DNA of 64,000 nucleotides from NCBI GenBank assembly GCA_007922195.1, contig ML681998.1, forward strand, positions 13,091,357 through 13,155,356. Direction: 5' to 3'. This document shows positions 10,412-22,436 of this stretch, piece after piece (the first letter of the stretch is position 1; every line of letters starts with the position of its first letter). The stretch is from Podocnemis expansa (Eukaryota > Chordata > Testudines > Podocnemididae). Both the position numbers and the translations under genes were made by a program. The notes beneath the pieces are model-generated. The model was not told the origin of the DNA. It saw only the letters and a list, made by a program, of their open reading frames with translations, and ran no database searches.

Positions 10412-12699
10412 CAAAACATCTAAGATTTTGATCAGAAATTTACCTTTTGTACTTGGTCATTTTCTATATCTGTTTTACTTGATTTTTCTTCCCTTCTCAA
10501 GGAAAATCATAACTATTTTTGAGCTTCTTTTCAAATTCTTAAATCCTCTGCTTTCTTTGTACCCTTGTACAGTGTATTATATTCTTCACCTTACTTAGTT
10601 CCTCAATAAGAATTCTGGTACACAAAGCGCTATTGAGTATGGTGTGCCTGTGAGACTTCCATCTGGCTGAGAAATGCAGAAATGGGAAGACTGCATTGAG
10701 GAAAGTAATGGTATAGCTAACACCTGGAATGAGAAATTTTGTTCTGGGAAATTTCAATACCATTCAGATTTTGTGCAGTCGGTATTTTCTAGCAAATATG
10801 AATCTTTAGAGGATTCACTTTCACTGTACATGATTAGGGTATGATATGGGAATTTGAGTGACAGAAAAGAGTTTGAGGGAGAGTTCATCCACCAATCCAC
10901 CATCTAATTAGTCATTCACTCAGCCCAAAGCAGATCCATAGAGGCTGAAGAATGCTATGGGAGGATAAAGGAGAGAGGAATTAGTGGGTGAGAATGATCT
11001 CAGGGGCATCAGAGCTTTGTATGTCTGAGTGGTGCCTACACTGAGATGGGTAGTACAGGTGGGTAGGCATTAAACATTGGATAGGAAGAACAATGGTTAG
11101 GTCATGTTGCAATGGGAGGGAGAAATTTGTAACACAGAGAGAAGCCTGAACCAAAGAATGAAAGGCTGACTACAGAGAAAATGGGATCTTGGTATGAAAA
11201 GGAAACAAGTATATATGATTGTGAGGGTGAGAGAGTAGAGGTGAGAAGAGATATATCTAGAGAGGAAGTGAATCCTGGGAGCAGCAGTGTTCTGACAGGG
11301 AAGTGAATATGCAGTGGTAGCAGAATGAGGAAGGGAGTTGCACCCCCAAGGCAAAGCGTTTGAAGCAAAAGATGGAATGGGGTGCACAAAGCAGGGAATG
11401 ACCTGAGCTAAGCTGCAAGTGAAATGAGTGTTGTGGTTCCTAATGGCTATTTGTTTGCATCAGAAAATGTCACAACGCTTTCAATCCTTCTTAAAGAAAG
11501 ACCCATGACTGGAAGTCTAATTCAGAATTGAGTGCACTGGCAGCACTACAGAAAGAAGCATATACCAACATGCCTGGCTCTAGTCTGCTCTATTCATCTT
11601 TCATAAGAAACAAACTTAGTTTAAAATAAAAAAAAAAAAAAAGCACACAGTGTGCCTAAAGATATCTAGTAGTATCAGAGAACACAGCTCCTTGGCGAAT
11701 GTTATCAAAAAAGGCAGCCACCACAGATTTGGAGCAATTGTTGGGCTAGGCAGCATGGATATTTCTCATATGCCCTTGGGTCATGGGTATTTCGCAGACA
11801 TTCTTGCCTTTCCATTTTCTCCCTAATAGTTTATACTGTATGTATTTTATTGTCCTCGGACACCTTTAAACACCAAAGAATGAAGAATTGTGAGGAAACA
11901 CAGAGCAGCATGATTGTATTTCATGTTTCTGAACAATTAATGATGCATCTAATCCAAATTATAATGCCTCATAATTGATCCTGCCTTTCTATTCTCAGAT
12001 TGGTTCTATAGGGTGAGGGAAGGGCACTGAGGCATTGATGAAGATTTTATTCTTAAAGCTAATCTATTGCTTGTTAAACCAATCTTTCTCCTGAGGGACA
12101 CAGCTACCAGTCAATGTTCTAAAACTAAATGTATTAGCAACAGATGTTTTCTCAGTAGTATAATGGAAAACATTTTTCTGTACAGACAAACACATTTCTC
12201 AGGCTTTGGTGCAGTTTGCTCTGGTTTGGGGCATGGTCTCTGTCCACAAAAGGTTTGATAACATATAAGGCGACAATGTTGCTTCAGTTGTTTAAGAGAA
12301 ACCTAACTTTGATCCCATGACAATATAAGACTGGCCAAAGGTGGTGCACTTGGCTTTTTTTTCCGCTAAAAACAGACCACACAATTGTGATGGGTGAAGG
12401 AGAAGCCAAAAAATTAAGTGATTGGATTCAGGCAAATTCATCTTTTTCAAGTACAGTATTTGGTTTTTTTGTTTTGTTTCATTTTTTTCCAGCCCTCCTA
12501 CCCTTGCATTGTGAACTACTGTGTGTCTTTCATGAAATTACCATACACTGTTCAACTGTGTATTTTGTTAATCACTGGATTATGTTTCATTTGTTTGCCT
12601 TTTGACCCTGTTTTGATTATTGAGAGTTTTAATGGCTAAGGGCTCTCTAGATTAAAGCTCTTTTATATGCAAAGTGCATTCTAGTAGATTCTAACAGTT
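10412..12699. other. No gene recognised
   Basis: AT-rich single-copy-looking sequence with a poly(A) run near 11626-11642. No domain or convincing splice-bounded frame found. Confidence 0.5.
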
Positions 12700-13165
12700 T
12701 CATGGAGATGATTGGTACTCTCATTCATTCTCACAGTCACTGAATGACTTCAGTTACCACCAGGGGACTGTGCTACCTTTCTTTCTGATTCTGTTTTATC
12801 AGATCACTTCATTGTGAAACTAAATTTAAAGGCTTGAAACCCAATCTTGTGGTTTATTTAGGGTTTTTTTTCCCAAATATATCAACTTGGACTCTTTCAG
12901 TAAGTTCATAGCTGAGTCATGTTTGTTGACCCCTGTAACTGGTTCTGTTAAACAATCTGCTAGGTTGCACAATGCACATTTGAGAAAAATGTTAGACTTG
13001 AAAAGCCATCAAGTATATTCTGTTTCTGAAACTCCCTGGTATACTAAATCACTCAGTGATTTGAAAATTACTGGAATGGAACTCAGAGGAAACAGGAGAC
13101 CTAGATTTTCTGTTAATTGGTATAAAAGGGCAACATTATTTAGGACTATATATGGATGCTGAAAA
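12700..13165 (+). pseudogene. L2 LINE remnant (endonuclease end and linker)
   Basis: Around 12790-12815 the plus strand reads LSDHFIVKLN, matching the SDH block that closes the LINE endonuclease. At 13030-13110 it reads TPWYTKSLSDLK followed by an Arg-rich helix, the PWYT...LK...ER.WR linker seen in L2 elements. Frames are broken and the reverse transcriptase is absent. Assignment to L2 rather than CR1 rests on the PWYT motif. Confidence 0.6.
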
Positions 13166-13321
13166 TGTGCAAAAACCCCATTTTGCTAAGACATCATAAT
13201 TACTAGTTCTTCTAATCAAAAGTAAACTACTGTTTGATGCAGACAGTATAATTTTGAATCTCTGTGATCCACCAGCTATTGTTTTGTACCAGTTATTTAT
13301 CAAAGGGTATTCCTGTCTTAT

Positions 13322-13563
13322 TCAACCAGTCAGTGGAAATTTGATTGTTACTTGATGAATTTCATCTTCCTTTTCATTATCAATCTTGATATACACTGTA
13401 TCATTGTTTTCAGATTCTCTCATGTTTAACAAATCAACTCCTGCATTTACTATATAAAAACTAGCCTCTTTTTTTCCATGAGGAGTGCTATATATAATGC
13501 CACTATTCCCTAATGACAGCCTTGTCCGCTCTTTACAATGTGGGAAGCCCTCATGCCATTGCA
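13322..13563 (-). other. Exon-like open frame, unidentified
   Basis: A minus-strand frame begins after a good acceptor (CTCTGTTTGCACAG, exon start 13563) and stays open for about 80 codons to a TGA at 13322-13324. The residues look protein-like, with an acidic stretch (SENNDTVYIKIDNEKEDE) and no simple-sequence bias. No family was recognised. It could be a terminal exon, an internal exon using the GTAACA donor shortly before the stop, or chance in AT-rich DNA. Confidence 0.2.
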
Positions 13564-13610
13564 CTGTGCAAACAGAGTTAGAATATAGGGGAACCATGCA
13601 ATGATGCATG

Positions 13611-14035
13611 ACCCGTGTGTGGCGCCAAACCCATGCTCCTGCCCCTCCCCTGAGCCAGGGATGGAGCCGGCTAGTTCGGGGGCTGGGCTCTCCTCTCCTG
13701 CCCTGCCTCTGGGCTGGCTCTCCCTGTTACCAGAGCAGAATAGCCGGCCTACAGGAGGGGTGAGAGAGCAAAGCCTGGCCTCTGGGCTGGCCAGCTCTGC
13801 TCCCTGGTTGCTTGTTTCCCATGCTGGGGACAGTGAAGAGCTGGCCCAGAGCAGAGGCCAGCTCTGCACTACTGCCTCCCTTCCCTGGTGCCTTCAGCTC
13901 TGCACCAAAGGTAGTGGGGAGGGGGCGGGAGACAAGTGCAGCTGTGGGGGGCAGTGGTGTGGGTCCTGCTCTGCCCTGCTCTTGGCAGGACAGCTTGGGG
14001 CCCAGGGATCCAGGGGGCCTGGGGAGATGGCCCTG
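13611..14035. repeat. GC-rich repeat shared with the hAT interior at 52000-52350
   Basis: Sequence such as GGTGAGAGAGCAAAGCCTGG, with neighbouring CCTCTGGGCTGGC, is closely matched at 52250-52290. It is therefore a fragment of the same GC-rich transposon interior. Open frames on both strands here are composition artefacts. Ends were not defined. Confidence 0.5.
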
Positions 14036-14844
14036 GTCAAGAAACTTACTGGTCTTTTGCTTGGGTACCTACACATGTTCACTCCCACAGAGTTGGGGCC
14101 CTATCTTCAGTAGGTGTATATCAGTATAGTCCAAGTCACTGGAATTACACCAGTTACATCAGCCCAGAATCAAGCTTTCTGTCTTTAAATACTGTTGTAT
14201 TCTCTGTAAATACTTGGTGGAGCCCTTCTTCATGTTTTAAAAATACATCTATTGAACTAAGCTATTAGCATTAGAGACTTTTAGTAAAATTTATTATCAT
14301 AAAAGATGACATAGGAGTGATGTACAAAAGAGTCAAAGTTATGTTTCTTGGGTGATTGCCCTGCTTTTCTGAATAGGGTTGCCCTATTATATAAATTTCC
14401 CCTTAGCATGCTCTTCTGAAGGAAGAGCCATTAAATTTGAAAGTGACGAACTGCTGCGGCCTTGAAGTCACCACTCTGTAACTGGCTGCTGCTTGTTGCA
14501 TCTCTTGAGTTCCAGGTGGTAACTGTTCATAACTGTTACGTTTCTCTGAGGTTTCCTGTTTTTTCTTAGTAGTTGGCACATTCTCACATAAAAAAGTGGT
14601 GTTTTTCCTTTAAGCATGCATGCCCACTTGTTGTGTGAGAGCAAAATGGGCAATATTTTGCTTATGCATATGAAGTGAAACTGACAAGAAGCAAAAACTA
14701 AATTGTCAAGTCCATTCTGTGGTAACTGAAGCAAAAGTTTTAAACAAAATGAAAAATAAATAAGTCTTTTAAAATGTGATGTGATCGGTTTATAAGTATC
14801 TATGAGAAACAAATATTTGATAATTTTTGCAGACAAAGGTATAC
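14036..14844. other. No gene recognised
   Basis: AT-rich sequence. The minus frame 14468-14836 has no recognised domain. Confidence 0.45.
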
Positions 14845-15085
14845 AAGATTCAATGAGTGGAAGTTGAAGCTAGGCAAAAAGACATCATTTTAACAACGAG
14901 AGTAACTGATCACTGGAACAATTCACCAAGGGTTATGGTGGATTCTCTATCACTGGCATTTTAAATATCAAGAATCTAAAAGATTCACTGTAGTTGAAAC
15001 TGCATTTATTTTGGGGGTGTTCTCTGGCCTCGGTCAGATGAGATGATCAAAGTCATCCCTTCTGACCTATGAAAATAAAAGTGGC
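14845..15085 (+). pseudogene. CR1-type LINE, C-terminus and 3' end
   Basis: Reads VTDHWNNSPRVMVDS near 14907-14950, the end of a CR1-clade ORF2 (usually VxxHWNxLPxxVVxS), followed by the LINE 3' end GATGATCAAAGTCATCCC and TTCTGACCTATGA. Strongly 5'-truncated. Confidence 0.65.
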
Positions 15086-15148
15086 TCATCTTCAGAGGTG
15101 ACAGGTACCCACACCTTTCACCGGAAGCATCTAGAGCCCGGGCTAGAG

Positions 15149-15704
15149 CAGGGCCTGATTAAGGGAGCTCATGGTCTGAGCTGCCCACTTTTGTAGCACC
15201 CCCTCACCCCCCCAGCATAGACACCCCCCCAGCCTGGGCTCCCACCAGCCCCCATCGTGGGTCCCCCACCATGGTGGCCTGGGGGCAGGGTGGCCCATGG
15301 TTCTGGAGCCAGAGGCCACGGCCAGCCATGTTGCTCCTGCCCCCAGACAGCCTGGTCCGCCCCTGGGGCAGGGCTGGCTGGCTCTTGGCTTCAACGCTCA
15401 AGGACCAAGGGTGAGGCCAACTAGCAGATGGGGCAGCCCCACCTCTGGAGTCCATAGATGTGTGCTGACCCGTCTTACCCCCAGGGGCAGACCAGCTGTC
15501 CCCTTGCAGCAGGGCAGGAGCTCAGAAGACTGTTGCAGCTTCTGGCTTGAAAGCCTGCTCCCCCAGCGCCAGCACCCCAACCCCATCAGCGCTGTTCTGA
15601 CAGGGCCGGATCAGCAGGGGCTTTAGGGGCTGCAGTCCAGGGTCCCCCTTCAGGCTGGAGCCGAAGGTTGAAGCCCATATAGGCCCCACATTGATCCCAC
15701 CCTG
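15149..15704. mobile_element. hAT-type GC-rich element, 556 bp
   Basis: Left end CAGGGCCTGATTAAG; right end is the complement of CAGGGTGGGATCAATG. Flanking 8-mers are GGCTAGAG (15141-15148) and GACTAGAG (15705-15712), 7 of 8 identical. The GC-rich interior gives open frames on both strands that are not genes. Confidence 0.82.
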
Positions 15705-15712
15705 GACTAGAG

Positions 15713-18371
15713 CCCAGATCACCTGACTCGTAGTCTGAGGCTCTAGCCACACAACTATTCTATCCCATCTTTTATTCATAAATAAATGTAATCCTTTTCT
15801 GTTTGATGAGTGAAATTATTCTAATCTGGTTAGGCAGATGTGCATCCTAAGTTGTCTGAGAGGTAAACTTTTTAATTGAAATTGCCTTCAATTTTTGCAT
15901 AGTAAAACACAAGTAACTGTTCAAAAGATGGGCGACCATCAATACAAGCAAAAATTAGCCTTCAGAGAAATTCCCTCATGGGGAAGAGTTTCATACTGGA
16001 TCACATTTCCAGAAGTGCAGCCTTCTTTACTGCAGGTGCAATCTGCATACCCAAAATGTGCACTCCATTTTACATGTATAATTGGAGTGTGGATTATTCA
16101 TCTTCGGATGCAGTTCAGTTTTGGATGGAAATCTCATTATTTGTCCTTTTAACTGCCTCATTGCAGGTTAAAATCTGACAGGTGGAGGCATCTGTATATG
16201 GGCTAGTTAAAATTTTTCCACCAAAACAGGTTATTGATGAAAAATTTTCTGATTAAATCCAGTTTTTTGTTACAAGCATTTGTTTTCTGTGGACAAAAAT
16301 TTTATTTTATTGTCTAATTTTCCCACATCTTCTCACCTCCCTTTTCCAACCAGTTCTAATCAGCACATACATTTGTGACACTGATTCATTGTTTGGTGAG
16401 TGCAAAATTATCCCCACAAAAGGGTAGACTGTGCCTCACTCCTCTGATAGTGTACCCCATTATGACATTTGCATCTTTTATGTACCACCATCAATGTTCG
16501 TGGGGCAGTGTAAAATACTTGTGTATCTATCATATTACAAAAACCTGGCAAATGTTGCCATTCTGTTATATTAGTGTGCACAGTTTCCAGGTATAGTTCT
16601 TAAAGTCTGGAAAACATTGCCCACATTAAGTACTGACTTGCAGCAGCCCTGAGGCTTATCCTTTGCCTGCAGGACCTAGTGATAATCTCTTGGCCAGAGT
16701 CCATAAAACGAATCAAATTTCAGAATTCATTTGGAGAGATGTATCTATTCCATCACTTTAGCTAAAGAGAATTAATAGATTTTGGCTTCCCACCTAATAC
16801 TTGAATGAATTGAAAAGACAGCAGGAAATAGAGACGTGTAATATTAGACTCCAAAGTTCTTAGAAAGGGAAGTCCTCTTTTGCTTTGACGCTCTTTCAGC
16901 TGCTTATCACTTCTTGATGTGCAACTGGACTTCATCATTGGCGTGGCTCCATTGACTTCCATGAGCTTACACCCAAGATGAATTTGGCCCAAGGCATCCA
17001 CTTCTAAGTGTCTGGCTTTGGGGATGGGCAAACCTTTTAGCATGTCATTACAACTTAAGTCTCTGTGCTGCAGCTGTGATAGGGCTGCTGTGCTCTCTCA
17101 CAGACACATCATGCTGCTGACTCTTTGCTTGCCTGCTCATTATTGTTCTATTTTATGTTCCCTTTTGGATCAAATCACTCTTATTTCTGCTTTGCTTCCT
17201 GGCTCTGTCTCTATTAACCCATGTCAACAAGAGAAGATGGTGACTGAATGTTCAGCTCCTGCATGTGGAATAGCTGCTGTGCAGATGGCTGTATGGAGTC
17301 ATTTGTACCGCTGTATTAGGGACTACATTATACTGGATTTGGAGCACATACATTTAGTCCCTAGACAAACAGGATAGATAGGATTCAGAACTGAGACCAC
17401 AGAACTGATAAGCATTTCTGGAGTCATGAGTGTTTGTGTGGTAATGGGATAGAGTGGCAATCCAGTTTTGCTTCTTCTATCCTCAGGGTTTCTTTGCTGT
17501 AAAATTTGGCCTTTTCAAAAAATCATTGCTGTGACAATTCTCTTGGCTAGAAAGGGGCCAAAAGGGGGACCATTCACCCCAATTGCCCAAAGCATGAGTG
17601 GTTCAGCGAAAATTGTATCCATGTTTGACTCACCATTGGATGAACTGGTTTAGGAAAACCAAAACCCAGCCCGTGAGATTTTGGAAAACCAAAATCATTC
17701 CATGTTTAACTAAATCTAGTTCAAATGGAGATGGGATGAAGCTGCAGCCATTTACCCAAAGACTCAAAAATCGAGGGAGCCGAATAAAATGGGACTCAGT
17801 TCAAAAGCACCTTTGGGTCAAAGCAAAGTCACCTCTGCTTCCATGGAGCAGCAGATGCAGGGCTGCTTCCCTAAGCCCATGGCTCCAGGGATGCACCACA
17901 GGAGCTAACTCCTCTTCAGAATGGCTTGCTCTCCCTAGGGCTCAGCTTGTCTCAATTCTTCTTCATCTGCCTAGTCACAGCTCTTTATAGGCCTGGGACA
18001 GTTCAGCCCTCTTTAATTGGCTGGCTTGGTCCAGACAGCCCCCCTTACCTCCACAGGGACTAGCTATCGTGTGGTAACCTTACATAGGTGAGTGCATGAG
18101 ACATTCCCAGACTTGGAGGTTATTAGAATTTAATTACCATGTGCCTCCCAGTGAGTGCAGCTGGGCTGGAGCAGCAGGGAAGTAGTCTGCATCAAGTACA
18201 GGGCTGACTTGAATTCTTAGTCTTCATCACCAAATTGCATGCTCTCTGCTGTATGTGACTGACTGCTAAGAGAAACAACACACTATTCCACCTTACCCAC
18301 ACTGATTTAAATCATTACACATTCTCTGAAACCTCCCCTTTTGCCTTTGCCTCTCTGGTGGTTGCATACAG
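15713..18371. other. No gene recognised
   Basis: Mostly single-copy-looking sequence. Fragments such as CCATTGACTTCCATGAG near 16950 resemble old dispersed amniote repeats, but I cannot name the family. Confidence 0.4.
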
Positions 18372-18538
18372 ACAGTAGTATCTTCTGGCAAGCAAGACAA
18401 GGACATCACTAAACATTTTGTTAAGGTGAGTCTGTTTTCCCTTTTCATTAGCCCTTCAGTATCTTCTGGCAAGCAAGACAAGGACATCACTAAACATTTT
18501 GTTAAGGTGAGTCTGTTTTCCCTTTTCATTAGCCCTTC
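18372..18538 (+). repeat. Exact 81-bp tandem duplication carrying an exon-like segment
   Basis: Positions 18377-18457 and 18458-18538 are identical 81-bp units. Each contains AACATTTTGTTAAG followed by the strong donor GTGAGT. The first copy follows an acceptor-like CATACAG (exon 18372-18425, 54 bp, open frame ending HFVK just before the donor). The second follows TTAGCCCTTCAG with a good pyrimidine tract (18460-18506, 47 bp). The perfect identity implies a recent event, or an assembly artefact. Confidence 0.8.
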
Positions 18539-19969
18539 AGTTTTATTATATCTCATTATGAATTAAATATACCATGGCAGCTGCCGGGATTAATATTTCT
18601 GCTGCTTCTTTTCAGTATGTCAAATAAACTCCTACGACAAAGACAGTAAGCGAAGGTCCTGACTTACAGAGATTTTTTTCCCCCTGGAGTCTAATTTAGC
18701 TAGATTAAAGGGACACTGTCACAGTTGAGTTGAACCTAAAAATCAACCTGCTTGTACCTTCCAACTATTTTTTGTTGTTTTTTTGTGTTGCTTTGGTTTT
18801 CAGTAACCTGTCTTTGGTACAGCATAGCAACTAATCCTTTCTCATCCTTCCCAAAAATGCCAAGTTCATCATCAGCCCTGTCACAAATACATAGAAGGTC
18901 TTGCACTGTCAACTACCATCACACACACTGTCACTATCCACTGACATAAGGCACATGAAGATAGTTATTTGAGACAATGAGTCATATAGCAAATCATGCA
19001 ATTGTCCTTGTTTATATTATGTTTTACAAAGACTGTTTGAAAAAAATCTGTATCTCTATAGAAAAACCTAAGCTATGTCAAACTAAATCAATTTGTGGGC
19101 TACGCAAATTTATCAATATGCTTTCAAGGATTTTGCACAGAATATACTAGCATCTACAGCCTAGGATACAATAGATTTTTCAAAGATAGATAATAGGAAC
19201 CAAATTCAAATATGAATCTGAATTTTATGTCTAGAGGTAGTCTCTTACACCTTCTTCCATGCTGTATCCCAAGAATACATTATAGCAATTTAGCTTCCCT
19301 CAGACTTCGTTTCCATTTACTGATTCACTTAGATTCACTTAGACTCACACTCACTTAGTAAAATGTAATTTACTCCATCCTTTCCATATCACCTCTGAAT
19401 TTTGCCAACTGAGCCTGGGTTTAAGGGAATGTAAGGAAGTTTGCGATACTGGAACTCATATACAGAAAGGTGGAAGGAGAGGACTGAAGCAAAGAAAAGT
19501 GACTAGAAAGAGGTAAATTAAAGTAGATTGCTTCTTCTTTTGGCTCCTCAGTAGATAAATTGCACTAGTTTAGTCATCTTTGTACATTGGCGAATCAGTA
19601 TAAGTAGGTATAAGAGATCTTAAAGGTAATCAAAGTGTAAGTGTCTCACACCACCTTATATATCACCTCTGAATTTGGCCAAAGGCAGTGAATTTGAGCC
19701 AGTGAGTACATCAAAATCAAAAGAGGGATGATGATTTTATAAACAAACACTTTTCATGTGTAACCAGTAATATAGCCTAAGGCCAACTGAAGTTATTTAA
19801 TTGTTCTTATTGATAGAGTACACTAAATTTCATGATCTTTAAATGTTTTACTATTTGCTGTCATGATCTGAGTCAAATTCTCCTTTCACTGCCAGTAGTG
19901 GAACATCATTGTCTTTAAAGGAGAGGAGAGGTAGACCCTAGTTAGAGGCTTGGCAGATAGTCTATAGTA
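18539..19969. other. No gene; minor tandem repeat
   Basis: AT-rich sequence. A short repeat of ATTCACTTAGA-like units lies at 19320-19358. No coding similarity seen. Confidence 0.45.
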
Positions 19970-21413
19970 CACCTAGTGGTGGATGATGTGGAAAAGGCTT
20001 AAATACTCAATACTTTTTTTACCTTAGCCTTCACAGGCAGGGTCAGTTCTCAGGCTACTGCACTCAGCAAGACAGAATGCGGAGAAGGAGAGTGTACCTC
20101 AGTGATGGAAGGTCAGGTTAGGGACTGCTTAGAGAAGTTGGATGTATGGGGCCAGATGAATTGCATCTGAGGGTACTGAGGGAATTGGCTGCTGTGATTG
20201 CAGAGCCACTGGCTATTATCTTTGAAAACTCATAGTGATTGGGAGAGGTCCTGGATGATTGGAAGAAGGCAAATGTAGTACTTATCCTCAAGAAAGGGAA
20301 AAAGGAGGATCTGGGAAACTACAGACCAGTCAGCCTCACTTCAGTCCCTGGAAAAATCATGGAGCAGGTCCTCAAAGAATCCATTCTGAAACACCTGGAG
20401 GAAAACAGGGTGATCAGGACCAGCCAGCACGGATCCAGCAAGGGCAAATTGTGCCTGACCAACCCGATTGCCTTCTATGATGAGATTGACTGGCTTTGTA
20501 GATGTGGGACTAGCCATTGATGTTACATACCTTGACGTTAGCAAAGCTTCTGCTATGGTTTCCCACAGCATTCTTGTCAGCAAGTTAAGAAAGTATGATT
20601 TGGAAGAATGGACCGTAAGATGGATAGAAAGCTGGATAGATCGTTGGGCTCAGCGGGTAGTGATCAATGGCTCAGTGTCTAGTTGGCAACTGGTAGCAAG
20701 CAGAGTACCCCAGGGGTTGGTCCTGGGGCTGATTTTGTTCAGCATCTTCATTAATGATCTAGATGATGAGAGTGCATGCTCAGTAAGTTTGTGGATGACA
20801 CCAAGCTGGGGGAAATGGTAGATACTCTCAAGGGTAGGGACAGGATTCAGGGAGACCTAGACAAATTGGTACATTGGATCAAACAAAATCTCATGAGGTT
20901 CAATAAGGAGAAGTGCAAAATTCTGCACTTAGGATGGAAAAATCCCATGTACTGCCGCAGACTGGGAACTGACCAGCTAAAAAATGATTAGGGTGCTGGT
21001 GCACATGACTTACAAGGAGAGAATATAGGAACGTGTCTTGTTTAATCTGCAGCAGAGAAGATGGGGGGATTTGATAACTACCTTCAACTACTTGAAGGGG
21101 TGGCCCAAAGAGGAGGGAGCTAGGCTATTCTCAGTGGTGACAGCCAACAGAACAAAGAGCAGTGGTTTCAAGCTGCATGTGGGGAGGTCTAGGTTGGATA
21201 TTAGGAAAAGCTTTCTCACCAGGAGGGTGGTAAAGCACTGAAATGGGTTGTCTAGGGAGGTGGCGGACTCTCCATCTTTGGAAACTCTTAAGACTCGGTT
21301 GGATAAAACTCTGGCTGGGATGATTTAGTGGGAGTAAGCCTGCTTTTAGGAGGGGGGTTAGACTAGATGACCTCATGAGGCCCTTCCAGCTCTAATATTC
21401 TAATATTCTATGA
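19970..21413 (+). pseudogene. CR1 LINE ORF2, reverse transcriptase to 3' end, internally deleted
   Basis: A 5'-truncated CR1 copy. Visible reverse transcriptase blocks are [14 protein letters not shown] (about 20257), [17 protein letters not shown] (about 20310), YLDVSKA (about 20530), the VPQGLVLG block (about 20707), FINDLD (about 20748) and the catalytic block as FVDDTKLG (about 20785, usually F/YADD). It needs frame changes near 20480 and 20770. Near 20990 about 300 bp is missing, joining the palm region directly to NLQQRRWGDLITTFNYLK. The C-terminus is followed by CTAATATTCTAATATTCTATGA, the CR1-type 3' end. Clearly dead. Confidence 0.92.
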
Positions 21414-21704
21414 TAATGGTCCCCTGTCATGCATAGCTCTGAAATCTTGTTAGTGTCTACATTTTTCTTGTTAAAATATGAATTTGAAAAGTGGATCCTC
21501 ACAACAACTCTTTGTCAGAGGCATTGTCTGTAGAGTGGTTTTCAGCACCTGGATTGTCTTGAAAAGGCAGAGAATTGCACTTTATTTTCAAGGTGACATA
21601 TTATGTTTCAGACACTTCCAGTTGCATTTATAGCATACCCCTTGTGTTTGTCTTGTTCAGTTGTACATGTCATTATAGATTGCATCACACTGGCCTTCAA
21701 GGCA
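21414..21704. other. No gene recognised
   Basis: Short unique stretch between the CR1 copy and the next hAT element. Confidence 0.4.
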
Positions 21705-21712
21705 ACATAACT

Positions 21713-22428
21713 CAGGGGTTGGCAACCCCTGGCATGGGTGCCAAACATGGCATGTAGGCCAAGCCTGAGCAGCATGCACTGCTGCTCAGGCTCCCCTGCT
21801 GGCCCCGGCCCCAGGATGGCCTGGGGCCACAAGAGCCATGTGCTGTGAATCCAGGCCCCTGCCAGCCATGCTTCTTTGCTGGGAGTGTGACCAGCAGAGG
21901 AAAAAAGGCTGAGGTGCTTGGGGAAAAAGGCAGGTCGGCCCCCTGACTCTGGCCCCAGCTGGGTTCTGGCAGTGCCTGGCTGTTCCAGCCCAGCTGGGAA
22001 CTGGAGGCAGCGCGGCCAGTGGTGGGCAGGAACTGGCCCCTGCCCTGCCCAGGAAATAGAGGCACTTGGCTGCCCTAGCCAAGCCCGGAACCAGAGGTAC
22101 AGCGGCTGCCAGGAGCTGGTCCAGTCCCTGGCTGGGAAACAAGGACACCCGGCCACCCTGGTCCAGCTGGGAACCCAGAGGTGCTGCAGCTGGCCCCAGA
22201 TAAGAAGAGGGTGGGTGGGCCTACCTGGAGGTGCTGCAGGAGGTGCCACCCAGCCACGGCTCTGACTGGGAACTGGAGGCTCCCTGCTGGCAGTTTCTGG
22301 CCTTGGTCCTGCCTCCAGCCAGGAACCCGAGGCCTGGCCCTGCCCATTTTTGGTCCTGCCCCCCGGCACTGGCTCAGGGGGCGGTGGGTGGGAATGGCAT
22401 GGAGGCCAGCAAAGGTTGCTGACCCCTG
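21713..22428. mobile_element. hAT-type GC-rich element, 716 bp
   Basis: Ends are CAGGGGTTGGCAACCCCTGG and the complement of CAGGGGTCAGCAACCTTTGC. A perfect 8-bp duplication ACATAACT flanks it (21705-21712 and 22429-22436). The interior is GC-rich and yields long open frames on both strands, up to about 270 codons on the minus strand, without domains or start context; I treat these as artefacts. It belongs to the same family as 55273-56348. Confidence 0.92.
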
Positions 22429-22436
22429 ACATAACT

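Noticed and set aside
13601..14113. 170-codon plus-strand frame
   Set aside because: GC-rich repeat shared with the transposon interior at 52000-52350; open on both strands.
21608..22432. 274-codon minus-strand open frame
   Set aside because: Almost entirely within a GC-rich hAT element with perfect 8-bp duplication; several overlapping frames on both strands are also open, and no domain is visible.
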